Below are positions 39,507 through 50,730 of a DNA stretch of 64,000 nucleotides, piece after piece. A program made the translations under genes and the position numbers. Each line of letters starts with the position of its first letter. Position 1 is the stretch's first letter. The stretch comes from Alphaproteobacteria bacterium. GTDB lineage: Bacteria; Pseudomonadota; Alphaproteobacteria; Rhizobiales; Devosiaceae. The stretch lies in assembly GCA_018828145.1 (NCBI GenBank), contig JAHJWO010000017.1, positions 1 through 64,000 on the forward strand. Reading direction: 5' to 3'. The notes below the pieces were generated by a model that saw only the letters and a program-made list of their open reading frames with translations, did no database searches and had not been told where the DNA came from.

Positions 39507-41030
39507 ATGAACATGTCTCACGCGCGGACCCTGCCTTTGCCGATTTCATCGACCACCCTTGTACGCTCCACCATCATCCTGCTGCTGGTTGGCTTCCTGG
39601 CCCTGGCCGGCATTGTCGGCACGACCATCTGGCTGGTCGAGCGCAGCCAGGTCTATTTCAACGAAGTGGTCGAGGCGCGTGACGCGCGCACCACGACCGT
39701 CGACCTGCGCACGGCGCTGCAGGACGCAGAGACCGGCCAGCGCGGCTTCATCATCACCGCGGACGAAGTCTATCTCGAGCCCTACGAGGCGGCCCTGCAG
39801 GTCGTCGGGCAGCGCCTCGAAGACCTGGCCCGCGTGCTGGAGCCCTATCCGCAGGCGGACCAGCCCATGGCGGACCTGCGCAACGACATCGACATCAAGC
39901 TTGCCGAAATGGCCCAGACCATCGGCCTGGTCCGGAACGGGCAGATTGCCGAGGCCGCGGAGATCGTGCGGACCGATGCAGGCAAGGCGGCCATGGATCG
40001 CTCGCGTGTCTTCTTCGACGCGCTGATCCGCGCCGCCGACGACCGGTTGACCACCGGCGTTGCCGACCAGCGCAATGCCGCCACAGCCCTGCGCTGGGTG
40101 ACCATCCTGGGCGCCTTCGTCATCTTTGCCGTGGTTGGCGGCGCCGCCTGGACCGTGCTGACCTATACCAACGAGATCGCCGCTGCCCGGCGCGAGATCG
40201 AAGCGGCCAACCTCACGCTGGAAGAGCGGGTGCGCGAACGCACCTCCGACCTCGGCCGCGCCAATGAGGAAATCCAGCGCTTTGCCTATATCGTGACGCA
40301 TGACCTGCGGGCGCCGCTGGTCAACATCATGGGCTTTACCAGCGAGCTGGAAACCAGCGTGGGCGAACTCTCTGCCTATATGGCAGAGCGCCCCGATGAT
40401 GGTGACCCCAAATTCGCCGATGCCAAGCTCGCCGCGACCGAAGACCTGCCCGAGGCGATCACCTTCATTCGCGCTGCCACGCGCAAGATGGACAGCCTGA
40501 TCAACGCCATTCTCAAGATTTCCCGCGAGGGCCGCCGCCAGCTCAAGCCGGAATCGCTTGATCTGGCCGAGATCGCCGAGGCGACCGCCACCACGGTGCA
40601 GCACCAGGTTGCCGAAAATGGCGGCTCGGTATCCCACGACATCCACGTGCCACGCCTGGTGTCCGACAAGCTCTCGCTCGAACAGGTCCTGGGCAACCTG
40701 CTCGACAATGCCGTCAAGTATCAGCAGCCCGGCCGGCCCCTGAGCATGGTCATCCGCGGCCGCCAGGCACCGGCCAACCGCATCGAGATCGAGGTCGAGG
40801 ACAATGGCCGCGGCATTGCAGCCAGCGATCACGAGCGCGTCTTTGAACTCTTCCGCCGCGCCGGCACGCAGACCCAGCCGGGCGAAGGCATCGGCCTGGC
40901 GCATGTGCGGACCTTGGTCCGCAGCCTGGGCGGCGATATTACGCTAAGATCCGAACTCGGTGTCGGAACCACTTTCATCATCACCCTGCCACGCGACCTG
41001 CGCAGCTTTATCGGGAATCAGGCCAAATGA
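39507..41030 (+). CDS. Membrane sensor histidine kinase with CHASE3 domain
   Basis: The 507-residue protein has two membrane segments (about 20-43 and 196-220) flanking a CHASE3 extracytoplasmic domain (signature TGQRGFIITADEVYLEPY), then a coiled coil (222-258), a HisKA phosphoacceptor (H265 in YIVTHDLRAPL) and an HATPase domain (NLLDNAVKY, VEDNGRGI, GEGIGLA). It resembles kinases paired with Rcp1-like receivers. No clear Shine-Dalgarno precedes ATG 39507, and ATG 39513 is an alternative. It is divergent from rsmH; the 184-nt gap contains a GATTC site near 39388. The next gene overlaps its stop by 4 nt. Confidence 0.9.
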   Translation: MNMSHARTLPLPISSTTLVRSTIILLLVGFLALAGIVGTTIWLVERSQVYFNEVVEARDARTTTVDLRTALQDAETGQRGFIITADEVYLEPYEAALQVVGQRLEDLARVLEPYPQADQPMADLRNDIDIKLAEMAQTIGLVRNGQIAEAAEIVRTDAGKAAMDRSRVFFDALIRAADDRLTTGVADQRNAATALRWVTILGAFVIFAVVGGAAWTVLTYTNEIAAARREIEAANLTLEERVRERTSDLGRANEEIQRFAYIVTHDLRAPLVNIMGFTSELETSVGELSAYMAERPDDGDPKFADAKLAATEDLPEAITFIRAATRKMDSLINAILKISREGRRQLKPESLDLAEIAEATATTVQHQVAENGGSVSHDIHVPRLVSDKLSLEQVLGNLLDNAVKYQQPGRPLSMVIRGRQAPANRIEIEVEDNGRGIAASDHERVFELFRRAGTQTQPGEGIGLAHVRTLVRSLGGDITLRSELGVGTTFIITLPRDLRSFIGNQAK

Positions 41031-41473
41031 GCCATGACGGCAAGCCAGTCACCATCATCATGATCGAGGACGACGAGGGCCATGCGCGCCTCATCGAGAA
41101 GAATATCCGCCGGGCCGGCGTCGCCAACCAGATCATCCCCTTCACCAATGGCACGGCGGCGCTCGAATTCCTGATGGGTCCCGACGGCACGGGCGCGGTC
41201 AACAAGGGCCGCCAGTTGCTGGTGCTGCTCGACCTCAACCTGCCCGACATGACGGGCGTCGACATCCTGGAAAAGGTCAAGAGCAACGAGCATACCAAGC
41301 GCTCCCCGGTCGTGGTGCTGACCACGACGGACGACCAGCGCGAAATCCAGCGTTGCTATGACCTGGGTGCCAATGTCTACATCACCAAACCGGTCGACTA
41401 TGACGGCTTCGCCAATGCGATCCGCCAGCTCGGCCTGTTCTTTTCGGTGATGCAGGTTCCGGAAGCCGACTGA
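41027..41473 (+). CDS. Single-domain response regulator (Rcp1-like)
   Basis: The 148-residue protein consists of a receiver domain only. The acidic pair is E14/D15-D16 (IMIEDDEGHA), the phospho-acceptor is D69 (LLDLNLPDMTG) and the switch lysine is K121 (YITKPVDY). The insertion between beta2 and beta3 (GPDGTGAVNKGRQ) is typical of Rcp1-type receivers that pair with CHASE3 or phytochrome kinases. It overlaps the upstream kinase by 4 nt and precedes the third gene by 2 nt, so all three form one operon. With no output domain, it probably relays phosphate to another protein. Confidence 0.92.
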   Translation: MSHDGKPVTIIMIEDDEGHARLIEKNIRRAGVANQIIPFTNGTAALEFLMGPDGTGAVNKGRQLLVLLDLNLPDMTGVDILEKVKSNEHTKRSPVVVLTTTDDQREIQRCYDLGANVYITKPVDYDGFANAIRQLGLFFSVMQVPEAD

Positions 41474-41475
41474 TC

Positions 41476-42513
41476 ATGCCCAACCGGACGCCCAATGTCC
41501 TCTATATCGACGACGATCCGGGCCTGGCACGACTTGTGCAAAAGGCGCTGGAGCGGCGTGGCTATGTGGTGCACGTGGCAACGACCGGCGAAGACGGACT
41601 GGCCCGCATCCGGCAGGGCGGCATCGACGTGGTGGCCCTCGACCATTACCTGCCGGACGGAACGGGCCTCGACGTGCTGGCCCAGATGGAAGGCCTCCCC
41701 GACCGCCCGGCCGTGGTCTATGTCACCGCCACGGTAGAGACTGCCGTCGCTGTGGCGGCGCTCAAGGCCGGTGCGGCCGACTATGTCACCAAGACGGTCG
41801 ACAGTGATTTCCTGGAGCTGCTCAGCAGCGCCATCGCGCATGCCGTTGATCTGATCCAGCTCAACCGGGCCAAGGCCACGGCAGAGCTGGAGATGCGCGA
41901 AGCGCGCGAACGCGCCGAAATGCTGCTGGGCGAAGTCAACCATCGCGTTGCCAACAGCCTGGCCATGGTCGCGGCGCTGGTGGGCCTGCAGGCCAATGCC
42001 GTGGTCAACGAGGATGCCAAGCGCGCGCTGGCCGAAACGCAGGCGCGTATCCAGGCCATTGCCGGGGTGCACCGCCACCTCTATACGTCCGACGACGTGC
42101 GCTCGGTGCAGATCGGCGACTATCTCAATAGCCTCGCCGCCGAACTCGAAACCACCATGAAGGCAACGGGCAACGACACCCGCATCCTGGTGCAGGCCGA
42201 CAACTTTTCCATTCCCACGGAAAAGGCCGCCTCCATCGGCGTGATCGTCACCGAACTCGTGACCAATGCCATCAAATATGCCTATGCCGATATCGGCCGC
42301 GGCGACATCCGCATCCTGATGTCGCACCATGCCGACCGGACCATAGACCTGGCCGTGGAAGATGACGGCATCGGCTGGGACGGCAAGGGCAAGGCCCAGG
42401 GCACCGGCCTGGGCAGCCGCATCGTCAAGGCCATGGCCATGAGCCTGGGCGCCACCGTCGCCTACCGCACCGGCGGCCCCGGCACCCGGGTGAGCCTGCA
42501 GTTCTCGGCCTGA
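41476..42513 (+). CDS. Receiver-HisKA_2 histidine kinase
   Basis: The 345-residue soluble protein has an N-terminal receiver (D56 in LDHYLPDGTG, K106) and a C-terminal HisKA_2-type kinase with H156 in GEVNHRVANSLAMV and HATPase motifs ELVTNAIKY and EDDGIGWDG. The receiver has T107 where most have proline after the conserved lysine. HisKA_2 kinases in this bacterial group often feed general stress (PhyR/EcfG-like) or other pathways; the output is unknown here. It could receive phosphate directly or through the small receiver encoded upstream. Confidence 0.9.
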   Translation: MPNRTPNVLYIDDDPGLARLVQKALERRGYVVHVATTGEDGLARIRQGGIDVVALDHYLPDGTGLDVLAQMEGLPDRPAVVYVTATVETAVAVAALKAGAADYVTKTVDSDFLELLSSAIAHAVDLIQLNRAKATAELEMREARERAEMLLGEVNHRVANSLAMVAALVGLQANAVVNEDAKRALAETQARIQAIAGVHRHLYTSDDVRSVQIGDYLNSLAAELETTMKATGNDTRILVQADNFSIPTEKAASIGVIVTELVTNAIKYAYADIGRGDIRILMSHHADRTIDLAVEDDGIGWDGKGKAQGTGLGSRIVKAMAMSLGATVAYRTGGPGTRVSLQFSA

Positions 42514-42561
42514 CCGCCCGCACCAGCATGGCGGACGCTTCTTGGCTCGCCAGAAAATCAA

Positions 42562-42954
<393 letters not shown>

Positions 42955-42960
42955 GGCGTG

Positions 42961-42989
42961 ATGTAGTGAGTTGCAGCGCCCCGCGTCAA
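42961..42989 (-). promoter_or_regulatory. Promoter of rnpB
   Basis: On the minus strand TTGACG (42984-42989) and CTACAT (42961-42966) are separated by exactly 17 nt, placing the start about 7 nt downstream at the rnpB P1 helix. The -35 hexamer contains the TGA stop codon of the upstream TerB-DnaJ gene. Confidence 0.75.
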
Positions 42990-43714
42990 GCGTCGGCCGT
43001 GCCCGGCGCGGCCAGCAGCGGACGCTGGGGTGGCTTGGTCAGCGCCTGGTAGGCAAGGTTGATCGCCTTCATCCGCGCAGTGGCCACATCGATCAGATCC
43101 TCGGGCACGCCCTTGGCGATCAGCCGGTCGGGATGGTGCTCGGCCACCAGCACCCGGTAGACGCGGCGGATTTCGGCGGGATCGGCATTGGGCGCAAGGC
43201 CCAGCACCGTGTACGGATCCACCCCGGCCTCCAGCTGCACATGCTGGCTGGCCAGCTGCTCGAAGCGCACCTCGTCGAAGCCGAAAATGTCGCTGACCGA
43301 CTTGAGATAGTCCAGTTCGGCCTCATGGACCATGCCGTCGGCGGTGGCGATATAGAACAGGCTGTCGAGCACATGCTCGAGCGTTTCGGGACTGTCGTGG
43401 AAAAAGCGCGTGACTTTGCGCGCATAGGAATCGTAGCCGGCGACATCCTGCTTGGCCAGGTTGAACACCCGCTCCACCTGTGCCTCGTGGCCGGCAGCGA
43501 TTTCAACCGTGGCGCGGAAGGCGCGCTCCTCGGAAGCCGTCACCGCACCATCGGCCACGGCCATCTTGGCGGCCAGGGCAATCAGCGCCAGGGTGAAGGC
43601 GGCGTCGCGACCGCCAGGCAGCCAGGTATCGGGGTCGAGCGCATTGCACAGCGAGCCAGCCAGGCCCGTGCGCTGGCTGAACGAGCCGACAAAGTCGCTC
43701 AATCGCTGCCACAT
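42986..43714 (-). CDS. TerB-DnaJ domain protein (DjlA-like)
   Basis: The 242-residue protein has an N-terminal TerB-like helical domain (AAKMAVADGAVTASEERAFR and IATADGMVHEAELDYL, two acidic metal-binding-like repeats) and a C-terminal J domain (DPYTVLGLAPNADPAEIRRVYRVL ... HHPDR, with the HPD triad). This arrangement matches DjlA-like co-chaperones that stimulate DnaK, though the N-terminal membrane anchor of true DjlA is absent. ATG 43714 is chosen with GAAGAG upstream. Its stop codon lies inside the rnpB promoter. Confidence 0.85.
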   Translation of the reverse strand: MWQRLSDFVGSFSQRTGLAGSLCNALDPDTWLPGGRDAAFTLALIALAAKMAVADGAVTASEERAFRATVEIAAGHEAQVERVFNLAKQDVAGYDSYARKVTRFFHDSPETLEHVLDSLFYIATADGMVHEAELDYLKSVSDIFGFDEVRFEQLASQHVQLEAGVDPYTVLGLAPNADPAEIRRVYRVLVAEHHPDRLIAKGVPEDLIDVATARMKAINLAYQALTKPPQRPLLAAPGTADA

Positions 43715-43863
43715 GTCGGTGTTCTCTTCAGGCTCGCGCATGCGTTTCCGAACCGGCAGCGCCTCTTGAGGGAATCGTGCAGGCTGGCTGCCCGATCAGG
43801 ACGCGCATGTTATCGATTGCGGTGCACCCGGTCCACCGCAGACGGCGCATAGCCGCCTTGCCT

Positions 43864-44661
43864 TTAGTCCGCGAAGAAGGAGAAGGATTCGTCCTGCCAG
43901 CCGATGACGCGATCGCCGCGGCGCCCAGGATTGGGCCCCTGATCGAGGAAGAAGCCGTCGGCATCGTATTCGGGATCCACGACCACCGCTGGCTGGCCCT
44001 GCCGCTGGCGCGACGCCAGGAACTCCGAGAGCGGCCCGGCTTCCCAATCCGCCAGCTCGTCGGCAGTGACGCTGGCCGGCGGGCGGACCAGCGCGGGCGG
44101 CAGGATGATGTCATCGGGCGCCACGGCAACAACCGGCATCGTCACCGGCTGGGGTCGCATGGAGAGCGGCATCGGCACCGGCGCCACCTTCTGCGGCCCG
44201 ATCGACGCCACCTGCACCGGATCGACGGCGACCGGCTCGGTTGCCGGAGTGGTTACGATCGGCGTGCGCACCGGAGGGGTCACGGCAGCCTGGACCGGCG
44301 CAGCCGAAGCACCGCCACCAGTGATGTAGCTGGGCAGCGGCTTGCCCGACTGCAGGAAATTGTCGACGATATCGGCCGTCTGGGCCGCGGGGCGCACGGT
44401 CGGTTTTGTCGCGGGTGCGGCCGGCTTTTCCGGCGCTGCAACGGCGACTTCAACGACAGGCTTGGCCACAGGCGCGGCTGGCCGCTGGCTGAGCGGCGCC
44501 GGAATGGGGGCAACGGGCTTGATGTCGGCTACCTGCTCGCGCACGACAGTGGCGGATGGACCGGCAAACTGCGCCGACAGCAGGTCTGCCGTGGGCACGC
44601 CAACGACGAGAAGAACACCGGCCCAGGCCAGGCCATTGGTGATGCGGCGGTCGATTGTCAT
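43864..44661 (-). CDS. Pro/Ala-rich membrane-anchored protein, unknown
   Basis: The 265-residue protein has one N-terminal hydrophobic segment (about 9-30, GLAWAGVLLVVGVPTADLLS). A long Pro/Ala/Val-rich low-complexity stretch (45-190) would span the periplasm, and a more ordered acidic C-terminus ends in DGFFLDQGPNPGRRGDRVIG and WQDESFSFF. No family is recognised. The architecture resembles periplasm-spanning linkers, but that is inference. The 190-nt gap downstream to the GFA gene shows nothing notable. Confidence 0.6.
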   Translation of the reverse strand: MTIDRRITNGLAWAGVLLVVGVPTADLLSAQFAGPSATVVREQVADIKPVAPIPAPLSQRPAAPVAKPVVEVAVAAPEKPAAPATKPTVRPAAQTADIVDNFLQSGKPLPSYITGGGASAAPVQAAVTPPVRTPIVTTPATEPVAVDPVQVASIGPQKVAPVPMPLSMRPQPVTMPVVAVAPDDIILPPALVRPPASVTADELADWEAGPLSEFLASRQRQGQPAVVVDPEYDADGFFLDQGPNPGRRGDRVIGWQDESFSFFAD

Positions 44662-44851
44662 GGTTCCTACGTCCCGTTTGCTCCGCCCTCCAAGGGCGAA
44701 TGAGCCGGATTTTCATGGCCATTTTGTGAAATGGCGCACTTTACCAGCAATGCCACCCGCTAGCTGAACCGAAGCTGAACGACGCTATTCTGCCTCTCAC
44801 CGGCGCGGGCCGTGGCCTGATGGCACCAGATCATGGTGAACGCAAGGTTAA

Positions 44852-45205
44852 TCAGCCCGACGGGCGATCCTGTTTGTCGAGATAACGACGCTCTGCGGCC
44901 TCCAGAATGGACGGCTCCAGCAGCCGGGCATTGATCCCCATGCGATCGCGTTTCGGATTGACCGCCGACCAATGTGTCACGCAGCCGCAATTGGTGCAGT
45001 GGTGAAAGGCGACGTTTCGCCCATTCCAGAGGTAGGTCGCGGTTGGCGGCGTCGGTGGTATGAGGGTGACCTGGCTGGGTGAGTAATAGGCCCAGAGCAC
45101 GCCGTAGCGCCGGCACAGCGAGCAGTTGCATTCCGTCACCGTTGCGGGCGCGGTGTCGAGCACCAGCCGCACCGCGCCGCAATGGCAGGACGCCTCGACG
45201 CTCAT
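44852..45205 (-). CDS. GFA (CENP-V type) family protein
   Basis: This 117-residue zinc protein has the GFA fold. Cysteine ligands are visible: CHCGAV near residue 7, CNCSLCRRYG (about 27-36) and HHCTNCGCVTHW (about 68-79). The family name comes from glutathione-dependent formaldehyde-activating enzyme, but most members have no proven activity. It overlaps the metF stop by 4 nt (ATGA), so it belongs to the metF operon, an interesting link between one-carbon metabolism and a formaldehyde-related fold. Confidence 0.88.
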   Translation of the reverse strand: MSVEASCHCGAVRLVLDTAPATVTECNCSLCRRYGVLWAYYSPSQVTLIPPTPPTATYLWNGRNVAFHHCTNCGCVTHWSAVNPKRDRMGINARLLEPSILEAAERRYLDKQDRPSG

Positions 45206-46101
45206 GGCTCGGAGCGTCGTCCGAGAATGCGCGCCAGTGCCAGCGCCAGCGGGGAGCGGTTGTGCGTATAGATGTGGAACTCGGTGACGCCCTCGTCCAG
45301 CAGCTCGGTCACCTGCTCGGCCGCAACGGCAGAAGCCACCAGCGCATGGGTCTCGGGCTCTTCGTCGAGGCCGTCGAAGCGCTCGGCCAGCCAGGCAGGG
45401 ATCGACGTGCCGCAGCGCGCGGCAAAGCTCGAAATCTGCTTGAAACTGTGGATCGGCTGGATTCCGGGCACGATCGGGGCGGTGATGCCGGCAGCACGGG
45501 CGCGCTCCAGATAGCGGAGATAATCGCCATTGGAGAAGAACATCTGCGTTATGGCGCGATCGGCACCCGCATCGAGCTTGCGCTTGAGATTGTCGATTTC
45601 GGTCGCCCAGTCCGGGCTCTGCGGATGCTTTTCAGGATAGGCGGCAACCGAAATGTCGAAATCACCGATCCGGCGCAGCCCGCCAACCAGGTCGGCCGCA
45701 TTCTGGTAGCCCTGCGGGTGTGGCGTGAACGGCTGGCCCACCCCCTCGGGCGGATCGCCGCGCAAAGCCACGATGCGGTTGATGCCCGCAGCCTGGTAAC
45801 CCCGCACCACCGCATCGACTTCGTCGCGCGAGGCCCCGACACAGGTCAGGTGCGCCGCGGCATCGACGCCCGTCTCGGCCTTAATCCGGCTGACCATGCG
45901 CAGGGTGCGTTCGCGCGTCGTGCCGCCAGCGCCATAGGTCACCGAGACAAAGCGCGGCTTGAGTGGCGCCAGCTTGTGCACGCTGTCCCAGAATTTTTCC
46001 TCCATGACGTCTGTCTTGGGCGGAAAGAACTCGAAGGAGATCTGCAGCTCGGGGCGCTGGCCCGCCGTCTGGCGGCTGGCTCGGAGATTGTCGTCAAGCA
46101 T
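45202..46101 (-). CDS. metF: 5,10-methylenetetrahydrofolate reductase
   Basis: MetF is the flavoenzyme that makes 5-methyl-THF for methionine synthesis. It has 299 residues. The (beta/alpha)8 barrel signatures include ISFEFFPPKTD (catalytic Glu), VTYGAGGTTRERT, HLTCVGASRDEV, ALRGDPPEG and ITQMFFSNGDYL. It begins 12 nt after the ArsR-methyltransferase gene and ends inside the GFA start codon. The linkage supports methionine-cycle regulation by the upstream gene. Confidence 0.95.
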   Translation of the reverse strand: MLDDNLRASRQTAGQRPELQISFEFFPPKTDVMEEKFWDSVHKLAPLKPRFVSVTYGAGGTTRERTLRMVSRIKAETGVDAAAHLTCVGASRDEVDAVVRGYQAAGINRIVALRGDPPEGVGQPFTPHPQGYQNAADLVGGLRRIGDFDISVAAYPEKHPQSPDWATEIDNLKRKLDAGADRAITQMFFSNGDYLRYLERARAAGITAPIVPGIQPIHSFKQISSFAARCGTSIPAWLAERFDGLDEEPETHALVASAVAAEQVTELLDEGVTEFHIYTHNRSPLALALARILGRRSEP

Positions 46102-46113
46102 GGGTCTATCCGT

Positions 46114-47064
46114 TCAGGTCTTGTCGCTGAGGCGCCACAGGCACACCGTCAGTCCGCGTTCACTGCTCTGGCCGGGAAACTCGCGCACCGCCTCGACAAC
46201 GAGACCGGCGGCAGCGGCCCAGCCGCTCATCTGGGATTGCGACAGGCCAAGCCGCCGATGGGCATGCTCGCTGCGCAGGAATTCGAGATCGTGCGGGGCG
46301 AAATCCACGATGATCATTTCGCCACCCGGCTTGAGCAGGCGTCGCGCCTGCGCCAGCATGCGGCCGGGATCATCGAAATAATGCAGCACCTGGTGCACGA
46401 CGATCACATCGGCCGGCCCGGCCGTCAGGTCGACATCGCCGATATCGCCCAGCCGCACCTGCGCATGATTGATGCCCGCGCTGGCGAGCCTCGACCGCGC
46501 CACGGCCAGCATTTCCCGGCTCGAATCGATACCGATGCCGCGCCGATAGGAGCCAGCCAGCACTTCGAGCATGCGGCCGGTGCCCGTTCCCAGATCGATG
46601 AGCGTCTCGACGCGCCGGCCACCCAGCGCCTCGACGACGGCCGCCTCCACCGCCTCCTCGGGCACATGCAAGGTCTTGAGCAGGTCCCAGCTGCCGGCCA
46701 CCTTGGCGAAATATTCGCTGGCCCGCGCCAGCTGGTGGGCGCGCGCCGCCTGCTGCCGCTCGATGTCGCGGCTGCGTTCGATATCGCTGTCGTCGACACG
46801 GCTGATCAGCCACTGCGCCAAGGCGGCCGCATCGCCATCCTGCGCCAGGCCGTAATAGGCCCAGGCCCCCTCGGCATTGCGCTCGATCAGCCCGGCATCG
46901 GCCAGGAGCTTGAGATGCCGCGATACGCGCGGCTGGCTCTGCTTGAGAATTTCGGTGAGGTCCTTGACCGAATGGTCGCCATCGGCCAGCAATGCCAAAA
47001 GTCGCAGCCGGGTCCCCTCACCCGCCGCCTTCAGCACCGTCACCAATTCCTCGAGCTTCGCCAT
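46114..47064 (-). CDS. ArsR-type regulator with methyltransferase domain, SahR-like
   Basis: The 316-residue protein has an ArsR winged-helix domain (about 1-75, with recognition segment QSQPRVSRHLKLLADAGLIE) fused to a class I methyltransferase-like domain (about 125-310, motif I TLIDLGTGTGRMLEVL, VDFAPHDLEFLR). The SahR regulators of Proteobacteria, which respond to S-adenosyl-homocysteine and control methionine-cycle genes, are of this kind; orthology is inferred from architecture plus the adjacent metF. The fused domain probably acts as a ligand sensor rather than an enzyme. A perfect palindrome (47074-47101) lies 9 nt before the ATG, suggesting autorepression. Confidence 0.85.
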   Translation of the reverse strand: MAKLEELVTVLKAAGEGTRLRLLALLADGDHSVKDLTEILKQSQPRVSRHLKLLADAGLIERNAEGAWAYYGLAQDGDAAALAQWLISRVDDSDIERSRDIERQQAARAHQLARASEYFAKVAGSWDLLKTLHVPEEAVEAAVVEALGGRRVETLIDLGTGTGRMLEVLAGSYRRGIGIDSSREMLAVARSRLASAGINHAQVRLGDIGDVDLTAGPADVIVVHQVLHYFDDPGRMLAQARRLLKPGGEMIIVDFAPHDLEFLRSEHAHRRLGLSQSQMSGWAAAAGLVVEAVREFPGQSSERGLTVCLWRLSDKT

Positions 47065-47073
47065 CGCCCCTCA

Positions 47074-47101
47074 CTAGATATAAAGATGTCTTTATATCTA
47101 G
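47074..47101. promoter_or_regulatory. Perfect 28-bp palindromic operator upstream of sahR-metF
   Basis: The arms CTAGATATAAAGA and TCTTTATATCTAG (13 bp each) surround a 2-bp centre TG. This AT-rich block is conspicuous in GC-rich DNA and ends 9 nt before the start codon of the ArsR-type regulator, where binding would block transcription or initiation. Confidence 0.85.
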
Positions 47102-47125
47102 TTGCGTGAGAGGTCCAGAGGGATG

Positions 47126-48256
47126 TTAGGCTACGATCTGGCCGCGTTCTTCGCTGACCGCCCGCTTGCGGAAGGAATGGGCGCGCCACAGCTCGAAAAT
47201 GCCCTGCGCCTCATCGGTATCGAGGGCCTCGAATCGGCTCACCACCATCTTCTTGTCGGCATCCGAGGGCAGGTCGCGCCAGGGCAGCGTTGCCAGGATC
47301 GCCTCGAACATGTCCGGCTGCAGGCCGGCCGCCTTGAGGGCCACCGTGACCGCCACATAGTCCTGGCTGGCGAGCCATTTGACAAAGACCTCGGGCGCCA
47401 CGCTCAGGATGACCGTGAGTGCCGCGGCCGCATGGTGCCCATAGCCAAAGCGCGCGAAGCGGGCCAGCGCCCGATCGTTGAGCTGCTTGCGGTCGCTGAG
47501 CGCCTTGACCTGATTATAGGCCACCTTCCATTCATTGGCAGAAAAGCCGGCGCGGTTGCGCATGCGGTTGTAGACGACGGCGTTGATCTTGCCGGCCGCC
47601 ACCGGATCGATGCGCCGGTCGACCTCGCCCAGCGTCTCCAGCACCTTGTTGGAAACCGAGTCGATTTCCCCGCGCAGCGACTTCCAGTCGATATCGTGGC
47701 GGTTGCGCAGGTCGGCGGCAATCTCGGCATCGCGCGTTGCGCGTTCCACCAGCTTTTCCAGCGTTGCCTTGTCGAATTCGGCATTGGCATTGCGCACGAG
47801 GCGAACCACCGAGGACCGATCGCCATGTTCGACAATCGCCTCGCCCACCCGCTCGGGCACGGTATTGCGGCCGGCAATGGCGACGCGATGCTCCTCGCTC
47901 TGGCCGGCGATGATGTCGATCAGGTCGTCATCCGAGAGCACATTGGAGAATTCCAGCAGCGGCTTGGCCACCTCGATGACGTCATTGGCCAGCTTGACCA
48001 CCACGGTGCCGGGCGCTCGCTCAAGCGGGGCCAGCAGCTTGGCGACATGCACCCGCGCCTCGACCTCGACCAGCGCCGCCAACTGGCACAGCACCTCGTC
48101 ATATTGAGCGACTTGCTCGTCGTCGCACCGATCTGACACATAGCTGAAAAGCTGCGCCATGTTTCGGAACAACTGTTCGCGTTCGGAATGGTTGTCCTCA
48201 CCATTCAAGACGCGAAAACTCGAAAACGCCCGCAGGCCTTCGTCAAGTTCGCTCAT
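47126..48256 (-). CDS. DUF2336 domain protein
   Basis: The 376-residue protein is soluble and alpha-helical, with HEAT-like repeats matching DUF2336: HVAKLLAPLERAPGTVVVKLANDVIEVAKPLLEFS, DLIDIIAGQSEEHRVAIAGR, and paired Arg-rich helices. Proteins of this family occur widely in alphaproteobacteria without a known role. The start at 48256 (MSELDEG) follows GGGAG by 8 nt. It lies 24 nt upstream of the sahR palindrome on the same strand, so it could read into that operon. Confidence 0.82.
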   Translation of the reverse strand: MSELDEGLRAFSSFRVLNGEDNHSEREQLFRNMAQLFSYVSDRCDDEQVAQYDEVLCQLAALVEVEARVHVAKLLAPLERAPGTVVVKLANDVIEVAKPLLEFSNVLSDDDLIDIIAGQSEEHRVAIAGRNTVPERVGEAIVEHGDRSSVVRLVRNANAEFDKATLEKLVERATRDAEIAADLRNRHDIDWKSLRGEIDSVSNKVLETLGEVDRRIDPVAAGKINAVVYNRMRNRAGFSANEWKVAYNQVKALSDRKQLNDRALARFARFGYGHHAAAALTVILSVAPEVFVKWLASQDYVAVTVALKAAGLQPDMFEAILATLPWRDLPSDADKKMVVSRFEALDTDEAQGIFELWRAHSFRKRAVSEERGQIVA

Positions 48257-48381
48257 TCTGAATACTCCCGGCTTCTGCCGTACTAGGAACCATGAGCATG
48301 CAGGGGGACCTTCTTGCGCAGGCTGAAGGCAAAGGCGGGCAATTGATTCAAATTTTAACGAGTGTCCCGAGCGGAAAAGCA

Positions 48382-48407
48382 AAGGCCCCGCCTGCTGGCG
48401 GGGCCTT
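48382..48407 (-). terminator. Rho-independent terminator after katG
   Basis: AAGGCCCCGCC and GGCGGGGCCTT form a perfect 11-bp stem with a 4-nt loop. On the minus strand it is followed by TGCTTTT. It lies 24 nt past the katG stop. Confidence 0.82.
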
Positions 48408-48431
48408 GATAGGTTCTCGATTCAGTCAGGC

Positions 48432-50698
<2,267 letters not shown>

Positions 50699-50730
50699 AA
50701 TTCTTCCGATCTCGATAGGACAGGCTTATC

